Of a DNA stretch of 64,000 nt, positions 24,748 through 32,359 are shown piece by piece. A model generated the notes under the pieces. The model saw only the letters and a program-made list of their open reading frames with translations. It was not told the DNA's origin and made no database searches. Source of the DNA: Hamadaea sp013361475 (GTDB lineage: Bacteria > Actinomycetota > Actinomycetes > Mycobacteriales > Micromonosporaceae); assembly GCF_040654195.1 (NCBI RefSeq), contig NZ_JBFAHM010000003.1, forward strand, positions 1 to 64,000. Reading direction: 5' to 3'. Positions within the stretch are counted from its first letter, which is position 1. Every line of letters begins with the position of its first letter. Position numbers and translations under genes: made by a program.

Positions 24748-25494
24748 TCAGCGACCCTGGTTGGCGACGGCCGCCGCAGCCTCCGCCGCCGCGGCGGGGT
24801 CGAGGTAGACCCCGCCCGGAGTGATCGGCCGGAGTTTGTCGTCCAGGTCGTAGCGCAGCGGGATGCCGGTGGGGATGTTGAGCGCCGCGATCGCCTCGTC
24901 GGAGATCCCGTCCAGGTGCTTGACGAGGGCCCGCAGCGAGTTGCCGTGCGCCGCCACGAGGACGGTCTTGCCGACGAGGAGGTCGGGGATGATCGCGTCG
25001 TACCAGTACGGCAGCGCCCGCTCCAGGACGTCCTTCAAGCACTCCGTACGCGGCCGCAGCTCTTCGGGGAGGGCGGCGTACCGGGGGTCGTCGAACTGCG
25101 AGAACTCGTCGTCGACGGCGATCGGGGGCGGCGGCACGTCGTAGGAGCGGCGCCACAGCATGAACTGTTCCTCGCCGAACTCCTGCAGCGTCTGCTTCTT
25201 GTCCTTGCCCTGCAGAGCGCCGTAGTGACGCTCGTTCAGCCGCCAGGAACGGCGTACCGGGATCCAGTGGCGGTCGGCGGTGTGCAGGGCGATCTCCGCC
25301 GTACGGATGGCGCGTCGCAGGACGCTGGTGTGCACCACGTCGGGCAGCAGGTCCTGCTCCTTGAGCAACTCACCGCCGCGGCGCGCCTCGCTCTCTCCCT
25401 GGGCGTTGAGGTCCACGTCGACCCAGCCGGTGAAGAGATTCTTCGCGTTCCATTCGCTGTAACCGTGCCGCAGCAGCACGAGAGTTCCAACCAT
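24748..25494 (-). CDS. gpmA: 2,3-bisphosphoglycerate-dependent phosphoglycerate mutase
   Basis: Glycolytic enzyme interconverting 3- and 2-phosphoglycerate in the cytosol. It shows the RHG motif with the phosphohistidine (LVLLRHGYSEWNAKNLFTGW), the substrate-binding LNERHYGALQG and the second active-site histidine in VAAHGNSLRAL. Length (248 residues) is normal. ATG at 25494 was preferred over 25503 because the ribosome site AGGCAGG would abut the earlier ATG. In M. tuberculosis gpm1 lies two genes after mshA; here about 14 kb of other genes intervene. Confidence 0.96.
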   Translation of the reverse strand: MVGTLVLLRHGYSEWNAKNLFTGWVDVDLNAQGESEARRGGELLKEQDLLPDVVHTSVLRRAIRTAEIALHTADRHWIPVRRSWRLNERHYGALQGKDKKQTLQEFGEEQFMLWRRSYDVPPPPIAVDDEFSQFDDPRYAALPEELRPRTECLKDVLERALPYWYDAIIPDLLVGKTVLVAAHGNSLRALVKHLDGISDEAIAALNIPTGIPLRYDLDDKLRPITPGGVYLDPAAAAEAAAAVANQGR

Positions 25495-25624
25495 GCTTGT
25501 CATCCTGCCTTACGTACGCAGAGTGACCACGGACACGTTCTAAATCACGTGACCCTGTCACCCGGGCTGGCCTAGGTTGTAAGGCGTCCTTCTCAGAACG
25601 CTCATTACCCCTGGTGGTGGATAC

Positions 25625-26866
25625 GTGCGGAGCCTGCGTACCTGGGCCGGCGACACGGTGGGTGGCCTTCCGGCCACCTTCTGGTATCTATGGCTCGGCA
25701 CGCTGATCAACCGCCTCGGTGCGGTGGCCGTGCTGTTCCTGGAGATCCACATGGTCTCCGGCTACGGCTTCTCCGCCACTCTCGCCGGTCTCGTCCTCGG
25801 CCTCTACGGCGGCGGCATGGCGCTCGGCTCCATCGCGGGCGGCGTCCTGGCCGACCGATGGGGTCGCCGGCCGACGTTGCTGCTCGCCAACATCGCGGGC
25901 GTCGTCACCGCGCTCGCCCTCGGGATCACCCTGACACCTTGGTTCGTCGCGCTCACCGCCCTGGTGTACGGCTTCTGGAACGGGCTCGGGCGGCCGGCGT
26001 ACAGCGCGACCCTGGTCGACGTCCTCGGCCCGACCAAGCGCATGCGGGGGATGAACCTCAACTATTGGGCGATCAACCTCGGGTTCTCCGGCGCGGCGTT
26101 CCTGGCCGGCGTACTGGCGCACACCCCACGGATGGTCGTCTTCATCCTCAACGCCGCGGTGCTCGCGATCACGACCGTGATCATCGCGATCAAGGTCCCG
26201 GAGACGACCCCCGGTCCGGCGCTGTCCGCGCCCAAGGAGAACGGCGGCATCGCGCTCGTGCTGCGCGACCGGGTCTTCATGACCTATGTGCTGCTGAATC
26301 TGGGCCTCTGGTCGATCATCGAATCCTGCAAGCTGATCCCGATCGCCATGGTGAACCAGGGGATCGATCCGGCCAACTACGGCTCGGTCATCGCGGTGAA
26401 CGGCGTCATGATCGTGGCGCTGCAGCTGTTCATCCCCAAGATCGTCGGGCGGCACCCGCGTAATCGCGTACAAATGGCGTCCGCCCTGCTCGTCGGCCTC
26501 GGCATGGGCGCGGTCGGCCTGGCCGGCAGCGTGCCCACGCTGGCACTCACCGTCGTGGTGTGGACGCTGGGCGAGATGATCAACGCGCCGGTCAACGGCA
26601 CGACCATCGCGGACCTCTCCAGCCCCACGATGCGTGGCCGCTACCAGGGCGTCGCCTCGATGAGCTTCACCGCCGCGAACTTCTTCGCGCCGATCGTCGG
26701 CGGCCTCGTCCTCGACAACACCGCGCCCGCGACGCTCTGGTTCGGCCTCGGGGTCCTCGGCCTGGTCATCGCGGCCGGCCACCTCCTCTCCGGGCCCGCG
26801 CGCGAGCGCCGGGCCGCTCAGCTCACCCAGCCAGAAGGGGTACGCGATGCGGCGCTGGTTGCGTGA
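25625..26866 (+). CDS. MFS transporter (first of three tandem paralogues)
   Basis: Twelve-helix major facilitator of 413 residues. It starts RSLRTWAGDTVGGLPATFWY, which matches the N-termini of the next two genes. The MFS loop 2-3 motif is GGVLADRWGRRPTLL. The substrate is unknown; drug export is a common role for such proteins. GTG start with GGTGG upstream. It overlaps the second paralogue by 20 bp. Confidence 0.9.
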   Translation: MRSLRTWAGDTVGGLPATFWYLWLGTLINRLGAVAVLFLEIHMVSGYGFSATLAGLVLGLYGGGMALGSIAGGVLADRWGRRPTLLLANIAGVVTALALGITLTPWFVALTALVYGFWNGLGRPAYSATLVDVLGPTKRMRGMNLNYWAINLGFSGAAFLAGVLAHTPRMVVFILNAAVLAITTVIIAIKVPETTPGPALSAPKENGGIALVLRDRVFMTYVLLNLGLWSIIESCKLIPIAMVNQGIDPANYGSVIAVNGVMIVALQLFIPKIVGRHPRNRVQMASALLVGLGMGAVGLAGSVPTLALTVVVWTLGEMINAPVNGTTIADLSSPTMRGRYQGVASMSFTAANFFAPIVGGLVLDNTAPATLWFGLGVLGLVIAAGHLLSGPARERRAAQLTQPEGVRDAALVA

Positions 26867-28115
26867 CACCACCGGCGGTCTGCCGCGACAGTTCTGGTAT
26901 CTCTGGACCGGGACGCTGATCAACCGCGTCGGCGGTTTCGTCGTCATCTTCCTGACCATCTACCTCACGACGGTCCGGCACTTCACGCCTTCGCAGGCCG
27001 GCCTGATCATGGGGGTCTGGGCGGCAGGCGGGGCGCTGGGCAACATGCTCGGCGGCGTGGCCGCCGACCGGATCGGCCGCAAGGTCACCCTGCTCACCGG
27101 CCAGGTCGCCGGGGCGGCGACGCTGGTCGCGATGGCCTTCACCTCGGCGTACTGGGGCATCGCCGGGTTGGCGTTCCTCTTCGGGATGTTCGCCGACGGG
27201 GCGCGCCCGGCATTCGGCGCGATGCTGATCGACATCGTCCCGGAGAAGGACCGGCTGCGCGCGTTCACCCTGAACTACTGGGTGATCAACCTCGGCTTCT
27301 CGTTCGCCGCCACCCTCGCGGGCCTGGCCGCGGCGGCCGACTACCACCTGGTCTTCCTGGTCGACGCGGCGACGACGCTCGTCACCGCCACGTTCCTGTT
27401 CTTCACGTTGCGGGAGACCCGGTCCGCCCGCCCGGCCGCGACTTCGCCGGCCGCCGCTTCGGCGGTGGCGTCGGCCGCCAGGGGCGGACTGCGGGTCGTG
27501 TTCACCGACCGGATCTTCCTGATCTTCGCGGGGCTCAACATCCTCAGCGCGTTCGTCTTCCTCCAGCACCTCACGACGCTGCCGATCGCCATGGCCGCCG
27601 ACGGCATCTCCGGCCAGACCTACGGCTACGTGATCGCGTTGAACGGCCTCCTCATCGTGATCGGGCAGCTCTTCATCCCCCGGCTGACCAGGGGCATGAG
27701 CCGTACGCGAATGCTCGCGGTCGCCTCGGTCGTCACCGGGCTGGGCTTCGGGCTCACCGCGCTGGCGAACACCCCGCTGTTCTACGCCGTCACCGTCTTC
27801 GTCTGGACCTTGGGCGAGATGGTCAACGCACCCGCCAACTCCACCACCATGGCTGTCCTGTCCCCGGCCGAGCTACGCGGCCGCTATCAGGGCGTGTTCT
27901 CCCTCTCCTGGTCGATCGCCGGATTCGTCGCCCCGACCGCCGGCGGCTTCCTCCAGGAACACCTCGGCAACACCTTCCTCTGGCTCCTGTGCGCGGTCGT
28001 CGGATTGGCCGTCGCCGCAGCTCAGGTAGCCTCGGGACCGGCGCGCGAACGCAGAGCCGCGATCCTCGCCCCACCCCCGCCGGCCGTCTCCCGGCAGCCA
28101 ACCCCCGTTTCGTAA
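26847..28115 (+). CDS. MFS transporter (second of three tandem paralogues)
   Basis: 422 residues. The shared signature is RDTTGGLPRQFWYLWTGTLI, and the MFS motif A is GGVAADRIGRKVTLL. Later blocks (TLGEMVNAPANSTTMAVLSP, LRGRYQGVFSLSWS) are nearly identical to the first paralogue. It starts inside the end of the first gene and ends 11 bp before the third, so all three are likely one transcript. Pairing of paralogous MFS subunits is possible but only inferred. Confidence 0.9.
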   Translation: MRRWLRDTTGGLPRQFWYLWTGTLINRVGGFVVIFLTIYLTTVRHFTPSQAGLIMGVWAAGGALGNMLGGVAADRIGRKVTLLTGQVAGAATLVAMAFTSAYWGIAGLAFLFGMFADGARPAFGAMLIDIVPEKDRLRAFTLNYWVINLGFSFAATLAGLAAAADYHLVFLVDAATTLVTATFLFFTLRETRSARPAATSPAAASAVASAARGGLRVVFTDRIFLIFAGLNILSAFVFLQHLTTLPIAMAADGISGQTYGYVIALNGLLIVIGQLFIPRLTRGMSRTRMLAVASVVTGLGFGLTALANTPLFYAVTVFVWTLGEMVNAPANSTTMAVLSPAELRGRYQGVFSLSWSIAGFVAPTAGGFLQEHLGNTFLWLLCAVVGLAVAAAQVASGPARERRAAILAPPPPAVSRQPTPVS

Positions 28116-28126
28116 GGAATCGCGTC

Positions 28127-29440
28127 TTGTTCTCTCGCTTCTGGTCGCAGACCGCCGGAGGACTGCCCCGAGTCTTCTGGACCCTCTGGTCGGCGATCCT
28201 CGTCAACCGTGTCGGCGCCTTCGGCATGCTCTTCCTGCCGCTCTACCTCAGCACCGGACGCGGGCTCTCGCTGACCGCGGCCGGCCTGGTCACCGCCGGC
28301 TACGGCATCGGCGGCGCCGGTGGCAGCCTGATCGGCGGCGTACTGGCCGACAGCTGGGGCCGCCGCGCCACGATGGTCACCGCGAACGGGATCGCCGCCG
28401 CGCTGATGCTCGCGCTCGCGTTCGCCCAGCCGCTCTGGCTCATCGCCGGGCTCACCCTGTTCATCGGGATCTTCCACTCGATGCCCGGCCCGGCGACGGT
28501 CGCGGCCATCATCGACATCGTTCCCGAAGAGTCCCGCGCCCGGGCGTTCAACCTGCAGTTCTGGGCGTTCAACCTCGGCATGGCGATCGCCTCCGCCCTC
28601 GCCGGGGTCATCGCCGAGGCCGGATTCTTCCTGCTCTTCGCGCTCGACGCGGCGACGACGGCCATCACGGCGTACGTGCTCTACCGGTATGTGCCGGAGA
28701 CGCTGATGCTGCGCCAGGGCCGCCCGTCCCGTCCGTGGGCCACGAGGCCCTGGCCGGCCCGCCCCATCGGCTCCCGCCCGCACCCGGCCAGCGGCCAGGT
28801 CAAACGGTCGGCGACCCCGGGCGGCCTCGGTACGGCGCTCACCGACCCGATCTTCATGGTCTTCGTCGGGCTCACCTTCATCGCCGCGATCCTCAACTCG
28901 CAGACCTCGATCCTGCAGCTGGCCATGGACTCCGACGGCCTGCCACCCGCGGCGTACGGGGTCGTGGCGGCCGTGCCGGGACTGCTGATCGTCCTCGGCC
29001 AGCTCTTCGTGCCCCGGCTCATCCAGGGCCGGCTGAAGGGACGCGTACTCGCCCTGTCCCTGGCCGTCTCCGGGATCGGCTACTTCACGCTCACCTTCGC
29101 CGACGTCTTCGGGGCGTACCTGATGGCGGCGGCGATCTGGACGATCGGCTCGATGCTCGCCGCCCCGCCGAACGCGGAAGTCATCGCCGAACTCGCCCCG
29201 GCTCGGCTGCGCGCCCGCTACCAGGCGGTGTTCTTCCTGACCTTCCCGGCGGCCGGATTCGTCGCCCCGGCGGTCGGCGGATGGTCGCTGGAACACCTCG
29301 GTGACGTGCACTGGGTGGTCATCGGTACGGTCGGGCTCGCTGCCGCCGCCGGGCACCTGCTGGCCAGCCGGCCACGGGAGCGCCGCGTCGCCCGGCTCCT
29401 GGCGTCGCCGGCCATCCTGCCCAACAACGCCACCGTCTAA
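28127..29440 (+). CDS. MFS transporter (third of three tandem paralogues)
   Basis: 437 residues, again opening with a related block (QTAGGLPRVFWTLWSAILVN) and MFS motif GGVLADSWGRRATMV. TTG at 28127 was chosen as the start because AAGGA lies eight nt upstream and the upstream extension overlaps the previous gene out of register. The middle loop (about 200-230) is longer and Arg/Pro-rich than in the other two. Substrate unknown. Confidence 0.88.
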   Translation: MFSRFWSQTAGGLPRVFWTLWSAILVNRVGAFGMLFLPLYLSTGRGLSLTAAGLVTAGYGIGGAGGSLIGGVLADSWGRRATMVTANGIAAALMLALAFAQPLWLIAGLTLFIGIFHSMPGPATVAAIIDIVPEESRARAFNLQFWAFNLGMAIASALAGVIAEAGFFLLFALDAATTAITAYVLYRYVPETLMLRQGRPSRPWATRPWPARPIGSRPHPASGQVKRSATPGGLGTALTDPIFMVFVGLTFIAAILNSQTSILQLAMDSDGLPPAAYGVVAAVPGLLIVLGQLFVPRLIQGRLKGRVLALSLAVSGIGYFTLTFADVFGAYLMAAAIWTIGSMLAAPPNAEVIAELAPARLRARYQAVFFLTFPAAGFVAPAVGGWSLEHLGDVHWVVIGTVGLAAAAGHLLASRPRERRVARLLASPAILPNNATV

Positions 29441-29490
29441 CCCACCCTGGCCCCCTCCGCTCACCGCGGGCGGGCCCTCGCCCTGGTCTG

Positions 29491-29528
29491 TCCGCGCGAT
29501 CATGACCGAAGGTTCATGATCGTGCGGA
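29491..29528. terminator. Hairpin between convergent genes
   Basis: Fifteen-bp arms (TCCGCGCGATCATGA and its complement with one G-T pair) around an eight-nt loop, lying between the MFS run and the convergent isomerase gene. A bidirectional terminator is likely; no T-run is present. Confidence 0.7.
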
Positions 29529-29570
29529 AGAACGGGGGCCGAGGCGGGGCGAGGCGGGGTGGGCGAGGGG

Positions 29571-30368
29571 TTAGAGGGCGGCGGGGGTCGTGAGGTGTTG
29601 CCGGGCGAAGGTCAGCGCCTCGGCCAGCAGCTCTTCGCGTTCGGCTCGGCTGGCCGCGCGCCGGGTCGCCACCTCGACCGCGATCGAGCCGGTGAAGCCG
29701 CGTTCGGCCAGCGACGACAGCAGTTCGGCGCAGGGCTGCTTGCCTCGCCCGGGGACGAGGTGTTCGTCTCGGCCTTCGCCGGTGCCGTCGCCGAGGTGGA
29801 TGTGTGCCAGTCCGGCGCCCATCGCGTCGGCCATGGCGAGCGAGTCCATCTTCGCGGCAGCGCAGTGTGAAATGTCCAATGTGTACGCCGCATAGCCGGT
29901 GCGGGTGGGGTCCCAGCCGGGCGAATAGGGCACGAACTCCCGTCGAGCCATCCGGACGGGGTACATGTTCTCGACGGCGAACCGGATCTGCGGGTAGCGG
30001 CCGTTCAGTGTCCGCAGACCCGCCTCGAACGTCCGGGCGTACTCGCGCTGCCAGGTGAACGGCGGGTGCACGACGACCGTGTCGGCCTCCAGCGTCTCCG
30101 CCAGCGCCGCCGCGCGCCGGAGGCGTACCCAGGGGTCGCTGGACCAGACCCGCTGGGTGACCAGGAGGCAGGGCGCGTGGATGGACCCGACGCGGACCCC
30201 GTAATGGCTGGCGAGCCCGCGCAGCGCCCCGGCGTCCTGGCTGACCGCGTCGGTCCAGACCATGACCTCTACGCCGTCGTACCCGAGCGCGGCCGCCAGC
30301 TCGAACGCGGCGGCGGTGGGCTCGGGAAATACGGACGAACTGGAGAGGAGCACCGGAATCCTGGGCAT
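29571..30368 (-). CDS. Sugar phosphate isomerase/epimerase-like TIM-barrel protein
   Basis: 265-residue protein of the xylose-isomerase-like AP2E fold, which uses divalent metals. Metal-site segments include VRVGSIHAPCL, ADTVVVHPPF, FAVENMYP, YTLDISHCAA and LAHIHLGDG. It is the likely counterpart of M. tuberculosis Rv0498, which also lies near Ppx. The substrate is unknown. AGGAGG lies directly before the ATG; a TAGCCT hexamer seven nt upstream could instead act as a -10 box. Confidence 0.88.
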   Translation of the reverse strand: MPRIPVLLSSSSVFPEPTAAAFELAAALGYDGVEVMVWTDAVSQDAGALRGLASHYGVRVGSIHAPCLLVTQRVWSSDPWVRLRRAAALAETLEADTVVVHPPFTWQREYARTFEAGLRTLNGRYPQIRFAVENMYPVRMARREFVPYSPGWDPTRTGYAAYTLDISHCAAAKMDSLAMADAMGAGLAHIHLGDGTGEGRDEHLVPGRGKQPCAELLSSLAERGFTGSIAVEVATRRAASRAEREELLAEALTFARQHLTTPAAL

Positions 30369-30404
30369 GCCTCCTAGGCTAGCCCGGTCCGCGAAATGCG
30401 CCCG

Positions 30405-31235
30405 TCAGCCCGCCGGATGCGGGGCGACCAGGCCCTTCTTCGCGCGGGCCGCGCACAGGCGGGCCAACTCGTCGTACGCGGCCTGCCCGATGAGCGCGAT
30501 CAGCTCCGGCGCGTAGGAGACGTAGACCGGGGTGCGGTCGACGCGGGCCTCCGGCGACGAGGTGCACCACCAGTGCAGGTCGTGCCCGCCCGCGCCCCAG
30601 CCGCGCCGGTCGAACTCGGTGATGCTCGTGATCAGCACCTTGGTGCCGTCGGGTCGCTTGTGCCATTTCTGATCGCGGCGGATCGGTAGTTGCCAGCAGA
30701 CGTCGGGCTTGTACTCCAACGGGTGAACGCCGTCCCGCAGCGCCTGGCCGTGCAGCGCGCAGCCGCCGCCTCCGGGGAAGTCGGCGTCGTTGAGGAAGAC
30801 GCACGGGCCGTCCTCGCTCTGCGTCGCCGTACGCCGGGCGGGCTCCTCGTCGTTCAGCTCGTCGAGTTCGGTCCAGTTCTTGAAGCCCTTGCGGTAGTGC
30901 TGCCACGTCTCCGGGGTCAGCTTCCGCACGGCGGCCTTCACCCGGCGGATGTCGTCGGCGTCGGTCAGGAACGCGCCGTGTGAGCAGCAGCCCTCGATCG
31001 CCCGGTCCTTGATGATGCCGTGGCAGCCCTTGCCGTAGACGCAACTCCACCGGGAGAGCAGCCAGGTGAGGTCGGCCCGGATGAGCTGGGTGGCGTCGGC
31101 CGGGTCGGCGAACTCCACCCACTCGCGCGGGAAGTCCAGGCCAACCTCGCGATCGCGGGGGTTCACCGGCGTCAGCGGCAAAGTCTTGCGCGGCGCGGGC
31201 GCGCTCTTGGGCTGGGTGGTTTCGCTGATACGCAC
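30405..31235 (-). CDS. Conserved cysteine-rich protein, probably metal-binding
   Basis: 276-residue protein with clustered cysteines: SCVYGKGCHG and EGCCSHGAFL near residues 64-87, then DGPCVFLND and GGGGCALHG (about 142-160), CWQLP and WWCTSS. The pattern recalls YkgJ/DUF3109-type proteins thought to bind zinc or an iron-sulfur centre. No reaction is known. GTG at 31235 was chosen because TACGCT lies six nt before it with no Shine-Dalgarno, so the mRNA is probably leaderless. It is divergent from the Ppx/GppA gene with only 43 bp between the two starts. Confidence 0.78.
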   Translation of the reverse strand: MRISETTQPKSAPAPRKTLPLTPVNPRDREVGLDFPREWVEFADPADATQLIRADLTWLLSRWSCVYGKGCHGIIKDRAIEGCCSHGAFLTDADDIRRVKAAVRKLTPETWQHYRKGFKNWTELDELNDEEPARRTATQSEDGPCVFLNDADFPGGGGCALHGQALRDGVHPLEYKPDVCWQLPIRRDQKWHKRPDGTKVLITSITEFDRRGWGAGGHDLHWWCTSSPEARVDRTPVYVSYAPELIALIGQAAYDELARLCAARAKKGLVAPHPAG

Positions 31236-31278
31236 ACACTCAGCGTACGGCGGTGGGCGTCCCCGGTACGGTATTCCC
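31236..31278. promoter_or_regulatory. 43-bp divergent promoter with two leaderless-type -10 boxes
   Basis: Minus strand: TACGCT, gagtgt, GTG. Plus strand: TACGGT, attccc, GTG. Each hexamer ends exactly six nt before its start codon, so the two promoters must overlap back to back and probably compete for polymerase. Confidence 0.6.
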
Positions 31279-32199
31279 GTGCGTCTGGGCGTGCTCGATG
31301 TCGGCTCCAATACGGTGCATCTCCTGGTCGTGGACGCGTACCACGGCGCCCATCCCTGGCCGGCCCACTCGGAGAAGGCCGTGTTGCGCCTCGCCGAGCA
31401 ACTCGGCCCGGACGGCTCGCTCACTCCGGCGGGGGAACAGGCCCTGCTCACCGCGGTTCGCGATGCCCGCCAGGCCGCGGATCGGCTCGGCGTGGACGAC
31501 CTGCTGGCCTTCGCGACCTCGGCGGTACGCGACGCGCGCAACTCCTCCCAAGTGCTGGCGCGCGTACGCGAGCAGACCGGAGTGGAGCTGAAAGTGCTGT
31601 CCGGCGCGGACGAGGCCCGGCTGACCTTCCTCGCCGTACGCCGATGGTTCGGCTGGTCGGCGGGGCGGCTCGCCGTCCTCGACATCGGCGGGGGTTCGCT
31701 GGAGATCGCGGCCGGGATCGACGAGGAGCCGACGCTCGCGGTGTCGCTCCCGTTGGGTGCGGGGCGGATCACCCGTGAGCGCCTTGCCGGGGATCCCCCG
31801 TCGGCTCAAACGATCGACGAGGCGCGGGCGTATGTCGCGGCGACGTTGGAGGAGCTGGACGTCTCCCGGCTGGCCGGGCTCGACCGCGCGGCGGCGACGT
31901 CGAAGACCTTCCGGTCCCTGGCCCGGCTCGCCGGGGCCGCTCCGAGCGGGAAGGGGTTGTGGGCGCCCCGGTCGTTGACGCGTACGGGGTTGAAGCAGGT
32001 CCTGGGCTTCATCCGCCGGATGCCCGCCGACGCCATCGCCGAACTCGACGGGGTCAGCCCACAGCGGTCGCACCAGGTGCTCGCCGGGGCGATCGTGGCG
32101 CTGGCGGCGATGGAGCGGCTCGACCTGGACTCCGTCGACATCTGCCCGTGGGCGCTCCGCGAGGGCGTCATCCTCCGCCAGCTCGACCTCTCGACCTAG
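31279..32199 (+). CDS. Ppx/GppA phosphatase family protein
   Basis: Exopolyphosphatase/pppGpp phosphohydrolase family, 306 residues, short form as in mycobacteria (Rv0496). ASKHA-fold phosphate-binding blocks are LGVLDVGSNTVHLLVVDA at the N-terminus and AVLDIGGGSLEIAAG in the middle; LPLGAGRITRE follows. It would split polyphosphate or pppGpp, linking phosphate storage and the stringent response. Nearby regX3-senX3-phoU fits a phosphate theme. GTG 31279 lies six nt after TACGGT, so it is probably leaderless. A 59-bp palindrome begins four bp after its stop. Confidence 0.93.
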   Translation: MRLGVLDVGSNTVHLLVVDAYHGAHPWPAHSEKAVLRLAEQLGPDGSLTPAGEQALLTAVRDARQAADRLGVDDLLAFATSAVRDARNSSQVLARVREQTGVELKVLSGADEARLTFLAVRRWFGWSAGRLAVLDIGGGSLEIAAGIDEEPTLAVSLPLGAGRITRERLAGDPPSAQTIDEARAYVAATLEELDVSRLAGLDRAAATSKTFRSLARLAGAAPSGKGLWAPRSLTRTGLKQVLGFIRRMPADAIAELDGVSPQRSHQVLAGAIVALAAMERLDLDSVDICPWALREGVILRQLDLST

Positions 32200-32203
32200 C
32201 CCG

Positions 32204-32262
32204 CTGGATCAGGGATCCGCGTCGAATCTTGGGTCAAGATTCGACCGAGAACCCTGATCCAG
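32204..32262. repeat. 59-bp family palindrome, copy 5
   Basis: Copy with loop GGT, four bp after the Ppx/GppA stop. The left arm reads GGGATCCGCGTCG against a right arm built as for GGGTTCTCGGTCG, so it is one of the less perfect copies. Confidence 0.9.
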
Positions 32263-32359
32263 CGCCAAAAAGAGGGCAAGCGGGTTCACGTATGTGGACG
32301 GCGTGCCATATTCCGAACGGGCGTTGACTACATGGACAGTGTTCCATTAACTGTCTTTC

